A stretch of 64,000 bases of DNA from Clusia tigrina (Eukaryota > Arthropoda > Insecta > Diptera > Clusiidae): NCBI GenBank assembly GCA_920105625.2, contig OV050032.1, positions 75,373,879 through 75,437,878 on the forward strand. The letters run 5' to 3'. This document shows, in pieces, positions 33,147 to 44,042 of this stretch. The notes below the pieces were generated by a model. That model was not told the DNA's origin, searched no databases, and saw nothing but the letters and a program-made list of their open reading frames with translations. The translations under genes were made by a program, and so were the position numbers. Position 1 is the stretch's first letter. Every line of letters begins with the position of its first letter.

Positions 33147-33596
33147 GAAGATTCTTTTTGCGGAGAATATAAAGACCACTCGGAAAGAGATCCGCAATAC
33201 CCGAGATAGGCTATTACCACCGAAGGACTCCTTTTATTCGGGGGCTCCGTTTACGACTAGACTATTTAACAGGGTCTCTAGCCTGGCAGATCATCAGCAC
33301 GGGTCGCGTGACACCTTGATCCAGCCCTTACCTTTGAACCATAGTCAAGGTGTATTTCTCAATGCTGTACTATTAAGGAGTATCAAACACTGAGCGCTAC
33401 ATCCTGACCTTAGCTAGATCCAGTACCATCAGACAATTCATGCCATTGTAGGCCTATTACCAGCCGGTACCCTCGGGGAGGGTTCAGTCGAAGGATTTTC
33501 TACCGGCCTAATAGTGACAATAAGTTAAAACAAAATTGCCACAAAACCAACAATAGCAATAAACGTACATATATATTAAGCGGTAAGGGCGGCAAA

Positions 33597-36500
33597 ATGA
33601 GTGTTTTATGCTCGCCACAGAGCGTGCGTAAGAATTCACAAAAAAATGAGATGGTTTCAGTTATGGAAACTCAAAGAGCTAGCTTTCCCATGAGTGCGTT
33701 CCCTATGATAGCCAATACCGGTCAATCTATGCCGGACTCTCTCAGAGAGCAATCTTCCAATCAAAAAAACCAAAAGGTTGATGGTATAATTATGCAAGGT
33801 GCCCTGTCCTGCTCAAAGCATCTCTCCGATGCCCTAACGACCAGAAACAAAATAATTACAACTCTATCCTCATCAAATGCAACAACAAATACAACCTTTT
33901 CATGCACAAATTCAATATGTGCAAGAAAACTCACTACAGCTTCGGCTCCACTTCTAATTACTGAATCTTGCTCAGCAGCAATTGCCCGTTTACCACATAA
34001 CAGCATTAACACACTCACAATTACGCACCCAATAGGAAATACACAAAATGAATCACCATATAAAAGCCGTGGACTTACTGCTAAAATTCACTCAACAACA
34101 TATCAGATAAATATATTGATTCACTCACAATAAAAGACCCAGTAGAGAATATAGAAACCGATCCACAATATAAATGTCGTATACAAATTCCTGTAGTGAA
34201 AATAAACCAAACTCCTAAACGTGCTAGATCAAGCCCAAAAAACACCACACAAAATAAACAAAAACAGTCTAAACTAGGGGGCATGATTTGCCAGCTAGCT
34301 CAAACAGATTCGCTCTACTATCAGAAGTTGAAATCGACGGTACTAGTCCACAAGAAAGGGACCAAAGAGTCCCGAAACCCCCTCCAATCTGGAGTAAATA
34401 ATGCTCAACCATTACTAGAACTTTTAAAAAACTTTGCCATGAATGAATACCTCAAATTCCTCAAATATAGCGAGGTTAAAATTAAACAAAATTAGGAGAA
34501 GGGGACAAAACTATTACAAAAGCTCTGGCTGTAAAGAACAGAGAATTCCATATAAACCCAAACAGGAAAAAGACTTTAGCGTAGTATTAAAAGGGCTACA
34601 CCACACAATTTGAACAGAAGAAATAAAAAAAGGAAGGTTGGTATTCGATGTTACAAACGTTCGAAATATAAAACAAATAATTATAAAGCATCCGTTGTCG
34701 ATGTTTTATGTCAACTTAAAACAAACAAAAAATAATACAGACATTTATAAAATTGAAGCAATTATGCACATTATGCACAAAAAATACGAACCACCAAATA
34801 AAAAAAGTGAAATAGCTCAGTGCAGAAAATGTCAGAAGTATGGCTACACTATACACAAAATATTGCAACCATACTCCTCGATGCGTTAAATGCGTTGGGA
34901 ATCATGCAACGACAGACTGCCCTAGTAAAGAAAAATCACAGGATGTGTAATGTGTGTTATGCGGAGGAAACCACCCGGCTAATTACAGAGGGTGCAATGT
35001 CTACAAAGAATTACAGCAAAAAACATTCCCCACGCTAAGGCAGAAAGTGTTTGAAAACACTAATTTTAACAAGGCCCCAGTTTCCGAAAGCTAACCAGTT
35101 TGCACATATGTGCAAATCGCCAAACAGAACACACAACAAGAGCAAACTTTAAACGAGTACAGAAGTCTGAAATCGGGTTAGACCGACTTCGAAATACCCT
35201 TTACCTTTTCTTGTGCGTGCAAGTTCAACAATGGGGATGTTTTCTTCATAAATCATCATTAGGAGCATTTTCACGGAAATTTTTGGTAGGGTACCTTGAA
35301 ATGATTATATCGGCCCCGTTTCTTGTGTAAGGCTTTGTAGTGTCAATATAACCACTAACATAAAATTTCGTCCAAAAATATTGTATAGGTCGAAAGTTAT
35401 AATAATATGCCAATAAAGGGCGTGGCTGTAAAAATAACACGGCCATTTTTTGTGCGGTGTTTAATGTTAGTACACGCAACATTGCTATGAAATTTCGTTG
35501 AAAAATCTTTAATAGGAACCTAGTAATGATATTTGGTTAATTGTGGGCGTGGCAGTCGTAATAATCTGCCAATATTGGGAATGCATGCTAGTACAGACCC
35601 AGAGTATACATATACCAAATTATTTTCATAAATCATCACTAGAAGCATAGATAGGTTAACTGTCTTTAAGTGGGGTCCCCAAAGTTCATTATATGGGAGG
35701 GAGACGTATCCTACCTCTGATCGACCCCGAAACTTTTATATGACTCTGTAGGGTCCATATACGTACTAATGTAAAATTTCGTCCAAAAAATTCTATAGGT
35801 CGTAGGTTATAATAAGAATGTGAATAGTAGGCGTGGCTGTAGAAATAATACGGCCATTTTTTGTGTGGTGTTTAATGTTAGTACCTGCAACATTCCTGTG
35901 AAATTTCGTTGATAAATCTTAAATAGGAATGCAGTAATGATTTTTGGATAATTGTGGGCGTGGCAGTTGTATTATGATCTCCATATTCTGCACACACACT
36001 TTTATGGACCCCATGTATATTTCTGCACATTTTTATTCCGCTGGCATCAACACGAGCATAGGTAGGTTTTAATTTTAGAACCGAAAGTTCCTTATATCAA
36101 AAGTGGACGTGTCTTTTCGCTGATCAGCCCCAAATTGTCGCAGATAGCTTTATAATGTCCACATGTTCCTTCCCGTAAAATTTCGTCCGTAAATCTCTAC
36201 CAGATTTTAAGTTATTAATATTTGTTAATAATGGGCGTGGCACTACCGCCCAATTTTTCCACAGTGTTTAGTACGACTCACATCTCCATAACTGCCAAAT
36301 AATGTCACGATTCCGTCAATTGGACCCAAGTTATAGTCATTATAAAAAAGGTGAAAAAAGTTCCTTATATGGGAGGTAGGAGTGGCCTTTGCCCAAATCG
36401 GCCCATATAGCAATCTGGTTCTGTATCTTTGTCCAGGCTACACTTTTGGCAAATTTCATTAAGATAGCTCTAACGGTGTAGAAAAATGTGGCCACAAACG

Positions 36501-36847
36501 GACAGACGGGCATGCGAGCAGACGGACAGACGGACAGGCGGACGGACAAAATAAAAATTGCTTAGAAAGTGATTCTGATCATATCTGTATATATATGTCC
36601 ATACCTACCACGCCTCCTACTTGAAATTGCAACCCCTCTCAAAAGTACACAATTAGTATACCCTATTTACCTTTTTTAAAGATAAAGGGGATAACTAGCA
36701 AAGTGAAAATCAATTCGCCCCACATCGATCAAATGACATGACTGAATTAAAGAATATGCTGAAAAGCCATCTAGAACAAATGGGAACAATGCTCAATTTA
36801 TTAACAACAGTGTTAGAAATCAACCAACTTAATGGAAGAAAAACTTA
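33597..36847 (+). pseudogene. J3 ORF1: Gag-like zinc-knuckle protein, split by R-B
   Basis: It begins at the ATG 33597 with a Ser/Asn/Thr-rich N-terminus (to 34133), followed by a basic segment (34196-34495, TPKRARSSPKN). The knuckle region spans about 34818-35035: QCRKCQKYGYT, RCVKCVGNHATTDC and CVLCGGNHPANYRGC, found in different frames. After the R-B insertion (35155-36692) the C-terminal helix is readable (LKNMLKSHLEQMG, NLLTTVL near 36745-36815). The stop lies just inside the start of ORF2. At least five frameshifts or stops. Confidence 0.7.
35155..36692 (+). mobile_element. R-B: 1.54-kb copy of the R family in J3 ORF1
   Basis: Same orientation and ends as R-A: GAGTACAGAAGTC at 35155 and a mutated GGGGAT end at 36692, with AAAC before and AAC after. 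It is about 190 bp longer than R-A, with additional GGGCGTGGC-bearing sequence near 35880-36060. The left hairpin and the GACGGACAGA-rich tract (near 36490-36545) are kept. No coding capacity. Confidence 0.8.
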
Positions 36848-39085
36848 AAATTGTGGTAAGGAATGTGAACGCGCTTTCTCGTCATAGTAATGAAGTCAAA
36901 ACATTTATGGAACAAAACAACATTTACATAATGCTAATATCTGACACACTTCACAAGAAAATGCTTCTTAAAAATAAATTAGTACAATATATATCACACA
37001 AATCTTCCAGCCGGCACATCATCATTAAAATCAAAATAAAACTCATAGTACAAGACAATTATGAAAAATCCCACATTCAAGCAACAAGTATAATAATACA
37101 GGAGAATATGGACTCCAACGTATTCCAATAAAAAAGAGCAATATTACCATTTTTTCAAACACTAGGTGTACGATTTTTAGCTGGTGGTGATTACAACGCT
37201 AAACACCAACTTTGGAGTTCTCGGACAATAAATCCGAAAGGAATAGAGCTACTAAAAACTATGCAAGAACACAACTTTACACACGTATCAACAGGTTAAC
37301 CCACATACTGGCCATCGGATAGGAACAAAATTCCAGACGTCATTGAATTTGCTGAAGATATTGAGTTTGCCGTTGAAAAATTTAACAAAACTGTCCAATA
37401 CGCTGCATGGAACTCTACCCCGGAGCCTAAAAACGCAAACTAAGAAGGGTGTGGCAAAGTGACAGGCATCCGAAAGACAAAAATAATTTTAATAGAGCTG
37501 CAAAAAACCTTAAGCGGTACTTGGCGCAGAAGCAGAATGAAGAAATACAGCACTCCTTGTCCACTTTGTCAGCAAAAGAGACCACAGATTACTTACTTTG
37601 GAAGGCGACAAAAAAGCTGAAGCAACCGACCCACCCGTGCTCCTCCTATCAAAAGCGGAAATAGCTCCTGGTCAAAAACTGATAGGAGAAAGCAATTACA
37701 TTTGCAAACACCTTACTTGGGTCTGTAAGCCTTTTCCAGCAATTTCACAGCAAGAGGAAAATGAGGTATTTAATCTTCTTAATTGTCCAAGACAATTAGA
37801 GTTACCTATCACGACCTTTACAAAAAAGAAAATATAAAACGCTGTGCACAGGAGAAGTATTAAAGGAACTACCAAATAAGGGAATAAAATACCTAACATA
37901 TCTCTTCAATGCAATAATTAGATGTGAATATTTTCCGCGACAATGGAAAGTGGCCGAAATTATTGTCACCCTAAAACCGGGAAGCCCTTGGAGGAAGTCA
38001 CTTCTTATAGACAAATTAGCCTTTTGCTTGTTTGTTTCTAAAATGTTTGAAAAGCTCCTGTTAATCAAACTTAAATCAATTCTGCCGAAAAAGGAGATAA
38101 TACCCAATCATCAATTTAGATTTAGGGAACACCACGCCACAACAGGACAAGTGCATCGAGTGTACAGCATAATAAGAAACGCTCTTGAGGAAAACCGTTA
38201 TTGTTCAACTGCTTTCCTAGAAATAATACAGGAGTTCTATCAAGTATGGCACCCTGGCTTACTCTCTAATCTGAAAAAGTTACTACCTCAGACGTTTTAT
38301 TATATCTTAAGATCATATCTTGAAAAGCGGCATTTCAGAGTAAAGGCCAATGAAGAAGTCACTGAACTGTTCTCTATAAAAGCGGGTGTACCACAAGGCA
38401 GTGTTCTAGGTTCTGTGCTCTACAATATCTACACGGCTGACCTTACACTGACGGAGAATACACAAATCGCAACCTACGCGGATGATACTGTTATAATGGC
38501 TACAAGCAGCAACAATCGGTACAAATTATCTCCAAGAAAGCTTGGATAAGCTTTAAATCTGGCAAAATAAGTGGAGAATTAAGGTGAATGCAACTAAGTC
38601 TGTACAAGTAACCTTCAGCTTAAAACAGAAGACTTGTCCATCAGTGATACTAAATGATTGTCAACTGCCCTAATCCGAAGACGTGAAATCTTTTACGAAG
38701 AGAAACAACTTGGAATCAAGCTTACTTCTCTATATTGGCTTTTGGGGTATAAATCCCAGTTATCGCTTGAGAATATACTGCTCTTTTATAAAAAAATCTT
38801 TAAACCTATATGGACATATGGTAATAATAAAAAGTAATAGCAAAACATTGAGAGATTCCAAGCAAAAGTATTACGCATAAAGGCGCGTAAAGGCTCCATG
38901 GTTCGTCAGGAATGAAATAATACGTCACGACCTAAACATCCTTACTGTCGATGAGGAAATATCAAGATAGAGCATTAAATACCAGGAACGACTAAGAAAA
39001 CATCCTAATATACTAGCTTCAAATCTTCTGGAGAGGACAGGCACAACACGGCGACTGAAGCGTGCAACACCACTCAATTTATGAT
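36832..39085 (+). pseudogene. J3 ORF2: endonuclease plus reverse transcriptase
   Basis: The ATG at 36832 starts the endonuclease (LKIVVRNVNALSRH, MLISDTLH in place of the usual SETH). It continues in another frame as FLAGGDYNAKHQLWSS (37167-37215) and PTYWPSDRNKIPD. RT covers about 37900-38549, with [27 protein letters not shown] and an intact YADD near 38478. The thumb and C-terminus run to RRLKRATPLNL (about 39085). The substituted endonuclease box (Glu to Asp), frameshifts near 37130, 37660, 37830 and 38549, and scattered stops make it non-functional. Confidence 0.78.
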
Positions 39086-39214
39086 AATAATTTTCTTATG
39101 CAATAGTGCTCAACTAACCTTATGGGAGATTAGCACTGGCTCCTCTTCCTCATGTTGTTTTAAATAACTATTTAAAAAATAACTTTGTGTATTTATTTAT
39201 GTAGTTTTTTAACG

Positions 39215-39678
39215 CAGTATCTCGACTAGCTCTAATTCATGGCAATGTTCATGTCTTAACATCAAAATGTTGAGTGGAGACTCCTTATGTTAATGTCATA
39301 CCAAAAAAATTAAACAATCTGTCAAGACAGCAGTTCTGCTAGAAACCCTGACATAAATTTAAAGTTTCACTCGATTTTAACTTTTGTCTATTTAAAAATG
39401 GCACAAATTAAATTTAATAGAAGCAAAATAATTAATTTAATAGTTATTAATCGAGAATTTGAGTGTTTGTGCAATTACAAACTGTTCAATTTCTGATTGA
39501 AGTTTTTTTAACTCTCTTAAAGCATTCAATGCGAGAACGCATCTCTGTTGTTTACTGTTCAAAGCTATGAAAAAAATTAAATGCTCTAACATAATTTGCC
39601 CACTTCATATTCTGACAGCCGTCTGCTGCTCAGACATGAATATGAACATTGCCATGAATTATAGCTAGTCGAGACACT
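39215..39678. mobile_element. MITE-like element with inverted ends of about 35 bp
   Basis: AGTATCTCGACTAGCTCTAA at the left (39216 on) and the reverse complement at the right (to about 39677) match over about 35 bp with few differences, continuing through TTCATGGCAATGTTCAT. The 390-bp interior has no ORF. TA or other target duplications are not certain. It sits between the J3 3' end and G4. A Tc1-like non-autonomous element is one possibility. Confidence 0.6.
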
Positions 39679-39714
39679 ATGTAATATTGCTATTTAATTT
39701 GATTATTACCTATA

Positions 39715-40250
39715 AGGCCTACATAGACATCATTAATTATCCGTTAAAAGATTGCTGGTGGATTCTTTAATCCGAAGGGAAGTCCCAAAAATTCAAACTT
39801 TTTATTCATTGTTGAGAATGCGGTCTTTGGAATATCGGAGTCCTTCATTAGTATTTGGTGAAATTCTGACTTTAAATCAACGGTGGTAAACTACATTGCT
39901 TTGCCCAGATATGCCAATGTTGAATTTATATCTGGTAATGTATAGGTATCGGCGATGGTAACAGACCAGATACTTGAAATCAATTACCATCCTGTACTGC
40001 TTTTCAGCTGATGGTTTCGGCTTCTTTGGAACGATCCAGATGGGTGAGTTGTAAGTACTTTTTGATTGTTTAATTACGTATTGACTCAGCAACTCCTTTA
40101 TTTGATTGTCCATTTCCTCCGCATACATGCAGGATATGGATAGCTCTTAGTATAAATCGGGTCCTCGGTTGCTGTTCTGATTTCGGCCCTAACACTTGTT
40201 TCCAACATCTCATGTCCATCAATCGGTCCAAAGAGCGGAGATTCTTAATA
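39715..40250 (-). pseudogene. G4: gypsy-group RT, N-terminal half
   Basis: Minus-strand RT fingers and palm: EMDNQIKELLSQYVIKQSKS, YNSPIWIVPKKP and YRMVIDFKYL (40128-39970), then in a shifted frame FTTVDLKSEFHQI, PKTAFSTMNKKFEFLGL and PFGLKN (about 39895-39760). It stops just before the catalytic aspartate box. G3 pol, also minus strand, begins just after that box, so G4 could be the missing front part of G3, displaced by 11 kb of later DNA. Upstream it is cut by R-C. Confidence 0.7.
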
Positions 40251-40251
40251 A

Positions 40252-40317
40252 TCACAACCCCTCTCAAAAGCACAAAATTAGTATACCCTATTTACCTTTT
40301 TGAAAGGTAAAGGGTAT
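40252..40317 (+). mobile_element. R-C: isolated right-terminal fragment of the R family
   Basis: About 66 bases match the right end of R-A, from CAACCCCTCTCAAAAGCAC to GGTAAAGGGTAT, including the terminal hairpin. It faces R-D, 50 bp away, in the opposite orientation. Confidence 0.7.
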
Positions 40318-40366
40318 AATACACCTTTTTCACTCTACCTTTGAGGTAAAATTATTTGTAGTTTTT

Positions 40367-40745
40367 ATACCCTTTACCTTTAATAATAGTAAATACGGTA
40401 TATTAATTTTGTGCTTTTGAGAGAGGTTGCAATTTCAAGAAGGAAGCTTGGTAGGTATGGACATATATATACAGATATGATCAGAATCACTTTCTAAGCA
40501 ATTTTTATTTTGTCCGTCCGTTTGTCCGCCTGTGGCCACTTTTTTTATAATTTTATATTAGTGGTTATATTGACACTACAAAGCCATACACAATAAATGG
40601 GGCCGATATAATACCAAAAATTACCGTGAATATTCTCCTAATGATGATTTAGGAAGAAAGCATCCCCATTGTTAAACTGGCACGCACAAGGAAAGGTAAA
40701 GGGTATTTCGAAGTCGGTCTAACCCGACTTCAGACTTCTGTACTC
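40367..40745 (-). mobile_element. R-D: 0.38-kb deletion derivative of the R family
   Basis: A minus-strand copy keeping both ends: GAGTACAGAAGTC complement at 40745 and GGTAAAGGGTAT complement at 40367. It lacks about 1 kb of interior. The sequence jumps from the GACGGACA tract (near 40535) to the left-end block (near 40550). GTTT follows at 40746-40749. Confidence 0.75.
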
Positions 40746-41329
40746 GTTTATATGTTCCAGTCGGCCTAATCCACAATTATATTCGCAGACTATTGCTCGT
40801 GGTATTTCATATAGCCGGATTCCTCATACAACTATATTGTAAACTCATAGGCTATTGCAATATATGGATAAAGTGTGGTGGTTGTTCTTAATACAAAAAA
40901 AAAAATACATAATTTTCTATCTTATATATTCATTATCTTATAAAAAAAATACAAACTTGTCTACGCATTGAATACGCACCACAAAATTAAATATTTTTAA
41001 TAATTTTCTTTGTCCAGCAACTGAAAACTATAAAAAACCAAACAATCGGTATGCGAAATAAAGATGAACTGCCTGTTCGTAGTACCAAAAATATGATATC
41101 AATTGCTGCGCAAAATAAAGTTAATTTGGGAGCTATAACAAATATAGCAGCTAAGAAATGTAAAAAATCAAATCCAGTATGACAAAAGAAATTCTGAAAG
41201 GTAACTATGATGAAAAAAGAAATGAAAGAAACCTGTTATCACAAAATCTTGCAAAATCTAATAGATCAGTTCAATTAACCACTTAAATGTCGCTTGTTAA
41301 AACTTGAGATTAAATTAATTAAACTAACT
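40746..41329. other. AT-rich interval
   Basis: No gene or repeat was recognised; two short A-runs (near 40900 and 40945) are present. The right part (41000-41329) may be a decayed ORF1 of the Jockey fragment that follows, since it is on the expected side, but no zinc knuckle is visible. Confidence 0.4.
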
Positions 41330-41640
41330 AAAACTAAAAGTCTAAGTTCCTAAAAATTATGCAATGGATTAGAGCATCAAGATGATTTGAAAGCACTTCA
41401 TAACCTTCAAAATATACAAGTTTGTCTAATCACAGAAACTCATTTTACTATTCAATCATACACAAATTTCAAAAATTTTGCAACATATCATAACCACATA
41501 ATTACGCTTGCGGTGGAAGTGTTGCTATTATTAAGAATAATATAAAACATTTCGAAGAAGAAGAAATCAATACAGAAATATATAATGCAACAAGCATAAC
41601 TGTTGAATTCTCACAAAGATGGCAGCTCTGTTTAGTTTTT
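41330..41640 (+). pseudogene. J4: Jockey endonuclease fragment
   Basis: Readable plus-strand pieces are LKALHNLQNIQVCLITETHF (about 41382-41441) and, after a frame change, CGGSVAIIKNNIKHF and NATSITVEF (about 41510-41613). These are the N-terminal endonuclease motifs of a Jockey ORF2 (the ETH box is intact). The rest of the element is absent; it is cut by the copia fragment near 41640. Confidence 0.6.
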
Positions 41641-42265
41641 TAGTCATTCTCGTTCTTCTTATTAAAGTCGTTGAACTGTGCAGACGTATGTTTTTCTCCT
41701 TTCTCTCTCAAATTTTAATAAAAGAAGTTTGCAACAATTTGGTTATGGGCCCAGGCCGTGTCCCAATTGCGTAAAATATATTATATCATAATAAAATATA
41801 AATTAAAATATGAAAATTAACTCGACAATGTTTAATATTGAAAAGTTGGATAAGTCCAACTATGACTCTTGGTGTGTTCAAGTTAAAAGTACCTTGGTGT
41901 ACAAGGAACTATGGGTTATGGTGACGGGTGCGCTGCAGCAGCCGAACAATGCAGATGGAAACGTGATTGAGCAAATAACGTGGAAGTCAGCCGATGAGAA
42001 GGACAGACCTACAATTATGTTGAGCATAACGCCTATGCAAGTAACATATGTAAAACGGTGCAAAGCCTACAAAGAGGCATGGTACGTTTTGAAAGAAATT
42101 CACAGGCCCAAAGGATCGCGAGAAAGATAGATGTCGTTATTTAAGCAGTTGCTGTGAATGCGCATGAGAGAATGTAAGTTAGTTTAACAGTTTGTAGGCA
42201 ATTTTACGACTCTTGTTGAGAAACCATCATATATAACGATGAGAGCCCTTATATTTACCCTATAA
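41640..42265 (+). mobile_element. C1: Ty1/copia fragment (LTR end, primer site, start of gag)
   Basis: GGTTATGGGCCCAG at 41742-41755 is the copia-type primer site that pairs with an internal part of initiator tRNA-Met. An LTR end (GCAACA at 41732-41737) precedes it, and gag starts 55 bases downstream. The beginning of the LTR is not defined. The element stops about 450 bp into gag; pol and the second LTR are absent, so this is a truncated fragment. Confidence 0.75.
41810..42265 (+). pseudogene. C1 copia-type Gag, N-terminal region
   Basis: From the ATG at 41810 the frame reads FNIEKLDKSNYDSWCVQVKS, the copia Gag opening, then LWVMVTGALQQP and a stop at 42130. The homology continues in another frame (FKQLL, MRMRECKLV, VGNFTTLVEKPS to about 42260) with two further stops. 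Gag of this class forms the particle shell. The copy is truncated and frameshifted. Confidence 0.7.
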
Positions 42266-42289
42266 AGAGCAGTAGGTCATTAGGGGAGT

Positions 42290-43648
42290 GAAGTAGTTAT
42301 AGATCTCTCCATTGATTCCTTGCGGGAAGCTACCTTGGTATTTCACTTCACTGGAACCACGGACATTTACACCTTACACATTTAGTAAAAGCAGCTTAAG
42401 TCCTATCAGTTTTCATTTTCGTGTTAACTATACTACAGATGTCTTACTCAGATTAATTGTAAGTCCCAAGGAATATGCACCACTCAGCAATCATTCCAAG
42501 AGTCCTCAGTACGTTTGCACATACAGTCCTTAGGAATATTCCTGATGCCAGTTCACATACGTCATCCGCATATGCTTGGATGTGTATTTCGAGGCTCTAT
42601 CAGAAGAGAGTCCACCACAAAACACTGTAGAAGAGGAGAGAGTACCCGACCCTGAGGGCATCCTCGAGCAAGTTGTGCCACAATGCAATTGTCGTTCGTC
42701 TCCCCAAAGTGACCTAGAGCAAGACAAGCAACGTAGATTTTCTTCAAGACCTTGTTGAATTTATCCCCTCCTCTCTTATACATGATCAGGGCCAGGTGAT
42801 TTCACCATTTGAGCTGTCATCCTCCATCCTAATTCATGCGTCAGTAATGATGCTGCTACCCGGGATGTGGGGTTTCAGTAGCGAATTGTAAGTTTCAACT
42901 ATTGAATTGGTGTAAGAACTATCAGACCTTGGAAGAGAGTCAATCCTAACTGTACGGTTCCGCTGAAGTACCCTGCACATCCTAGCCGACTCCTTCATGT
43001 TGTCAATTTCACTACAGAAACTTCTATAAGAATTTATTTTCATTGACATTATCCTTTTCGTGGTTCTAAAGCCTTATACAGAAGTCTTCTGGACCTTTTT
43101 CATAACTATGAAAGTACAGCACTCCACCATGGAGTTTAACCCTGCCTTCTAATTCTTAACGGACACACTTTCTTATGACTTCTATCAAAGTTCTCTTTAC
43201 CTGTTGGATCGCCTCTTCGATTGTCGCAGTGGTCCTGAGTTTAGAAAGCCTGGGAATCGTCAGCAAGAACCCCAACCATTTACCAGTTCGCCTAATATGT
43301 TAGAAACCTATCAATTAGTGTTAGATCAATCACTTCTTGCCTTCTGTGCGTCACAAATGTCGGTTTGTTACCTACATTGTGTATCACAAAATCTGAAGAC
43401 AGAATAAATACCAACCTCTTGTTACCCCGAGAGTACTGTGTTCTGTGCATTTGTGTCACAGTCCACAATCAGGCCCCAACTATTGGATACTGCGTACTGA
43501 AAGATATCTGCAACTTTCCTTGATGGTGGGTGAAGTACAGAATCGTAGGGCAGGTAGGCCGAGACAATAGCTGCCTCGGCCATGATCCCTCCCCGGTTGT
43601 ACATTATTTTTGCGGTAACGACATCTTGAGAACAGTCTATGCATCGTG
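42290..43648 (-). pseudogene. L3: LOA-type ORF2 relic, right part split off by G5
   Basis: The minus-strand order is endonuclease (43604-43422: IVSAYLPYDS, DCDTNAQN replacing the usual GCDxNAHH), a pre-RT region (about 43400-43100), RT N-terminal part (43049-42834: NSYRSFCSEIDNMKESARMC), a GCPQGRVLSPLL box (about 42660) and a YADD box in another frame near 42565. It is badly eroded to about 42290. Upstream endonuclease sequence continues at 47605-47700, beyond provirus G5, whose CGTG duplication marks the break. Confidence 0.7.
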
Positions 43649-43951
43649 TGTCAAGCGGATGGTCGTGTGGGAGGGTGCAATCTTACCTTGATTTGCCTTC
43701 GGTATTGAGACACTAACACAATTACGTTTAAAAGGTTTATTTAATGTTTATATAAAAGAGTTTGTTTAAATACAATGGAGAGTGACAATGTATGAACCGA
43801 TTAGTTTGAATGTTAATTAGCAACTGAACTTATTTGTGTCTGTCCTTCGTATGGGCAAAAGAAATGTCAAAAAAAACGGAATTCATAAATTAAAGAGTTG
43901 CCAGGACAGAAACAATAGAAAATAGGGTAACCAAAATAATATTAGGTGACA
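43649..43951 (-). repeat. G5 3' LTR (303 bp)
   Basis: Starts TGTCAAGCGG and ends AGGTGACA on the plus strand. Preceded by CGTG. On the element strand the sequence GGTCGGCCGAAC lies immediately upstream of this LTR. Confidence 0.88.
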
Positions 43952-44042
43952 GTTCGGCCGACCTGACGATAGCTCGTCCTCGAGTTATAGAGTCTCATCT
44001 TCATCTAGGCATTCACCATTAGGGTCATCTTCGTAGTCATCA

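Larger units (their letters stand above)
28573..33520 (-). mobile_element. L2: LOA-type non-LTR retrotransposon, near full length but 3'-truncated
   Basis: From about 33520 downward: a GC-richer 5' UTR, ORF1 (33146-31658) and ORF2 (31657-28573) with endonuclease, RT and RNase H. It ends abruptly in the C-terminal Cys/His cluster at about 28573, where G3 pol begins, with no 3' UTR or simple-repeat tail. Since non-LTR elements normally lose their 5' end, loss of the 3' end points to a later deletion or rearrangement. It shares the domain plan of L1. Confidence 0.85.
33540..39150 (+). mobile_element. J3: Jockey-clade element interrupted by R-B
   Basis: A plus-strand element of about 4.1 kb of its own sequence plus the 1.54-kb R-B insertion. 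ORF1 (33597 onward) has the zinc-knuckle series, ORF2 (36832-39085) has endonuclease and RT, and a short 3' UTR ends near 39150 without a clear poly(A). The 5' end lies head-to-head with the 5' end of L2. Many frameshifts are present. Confidence 0.8.
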
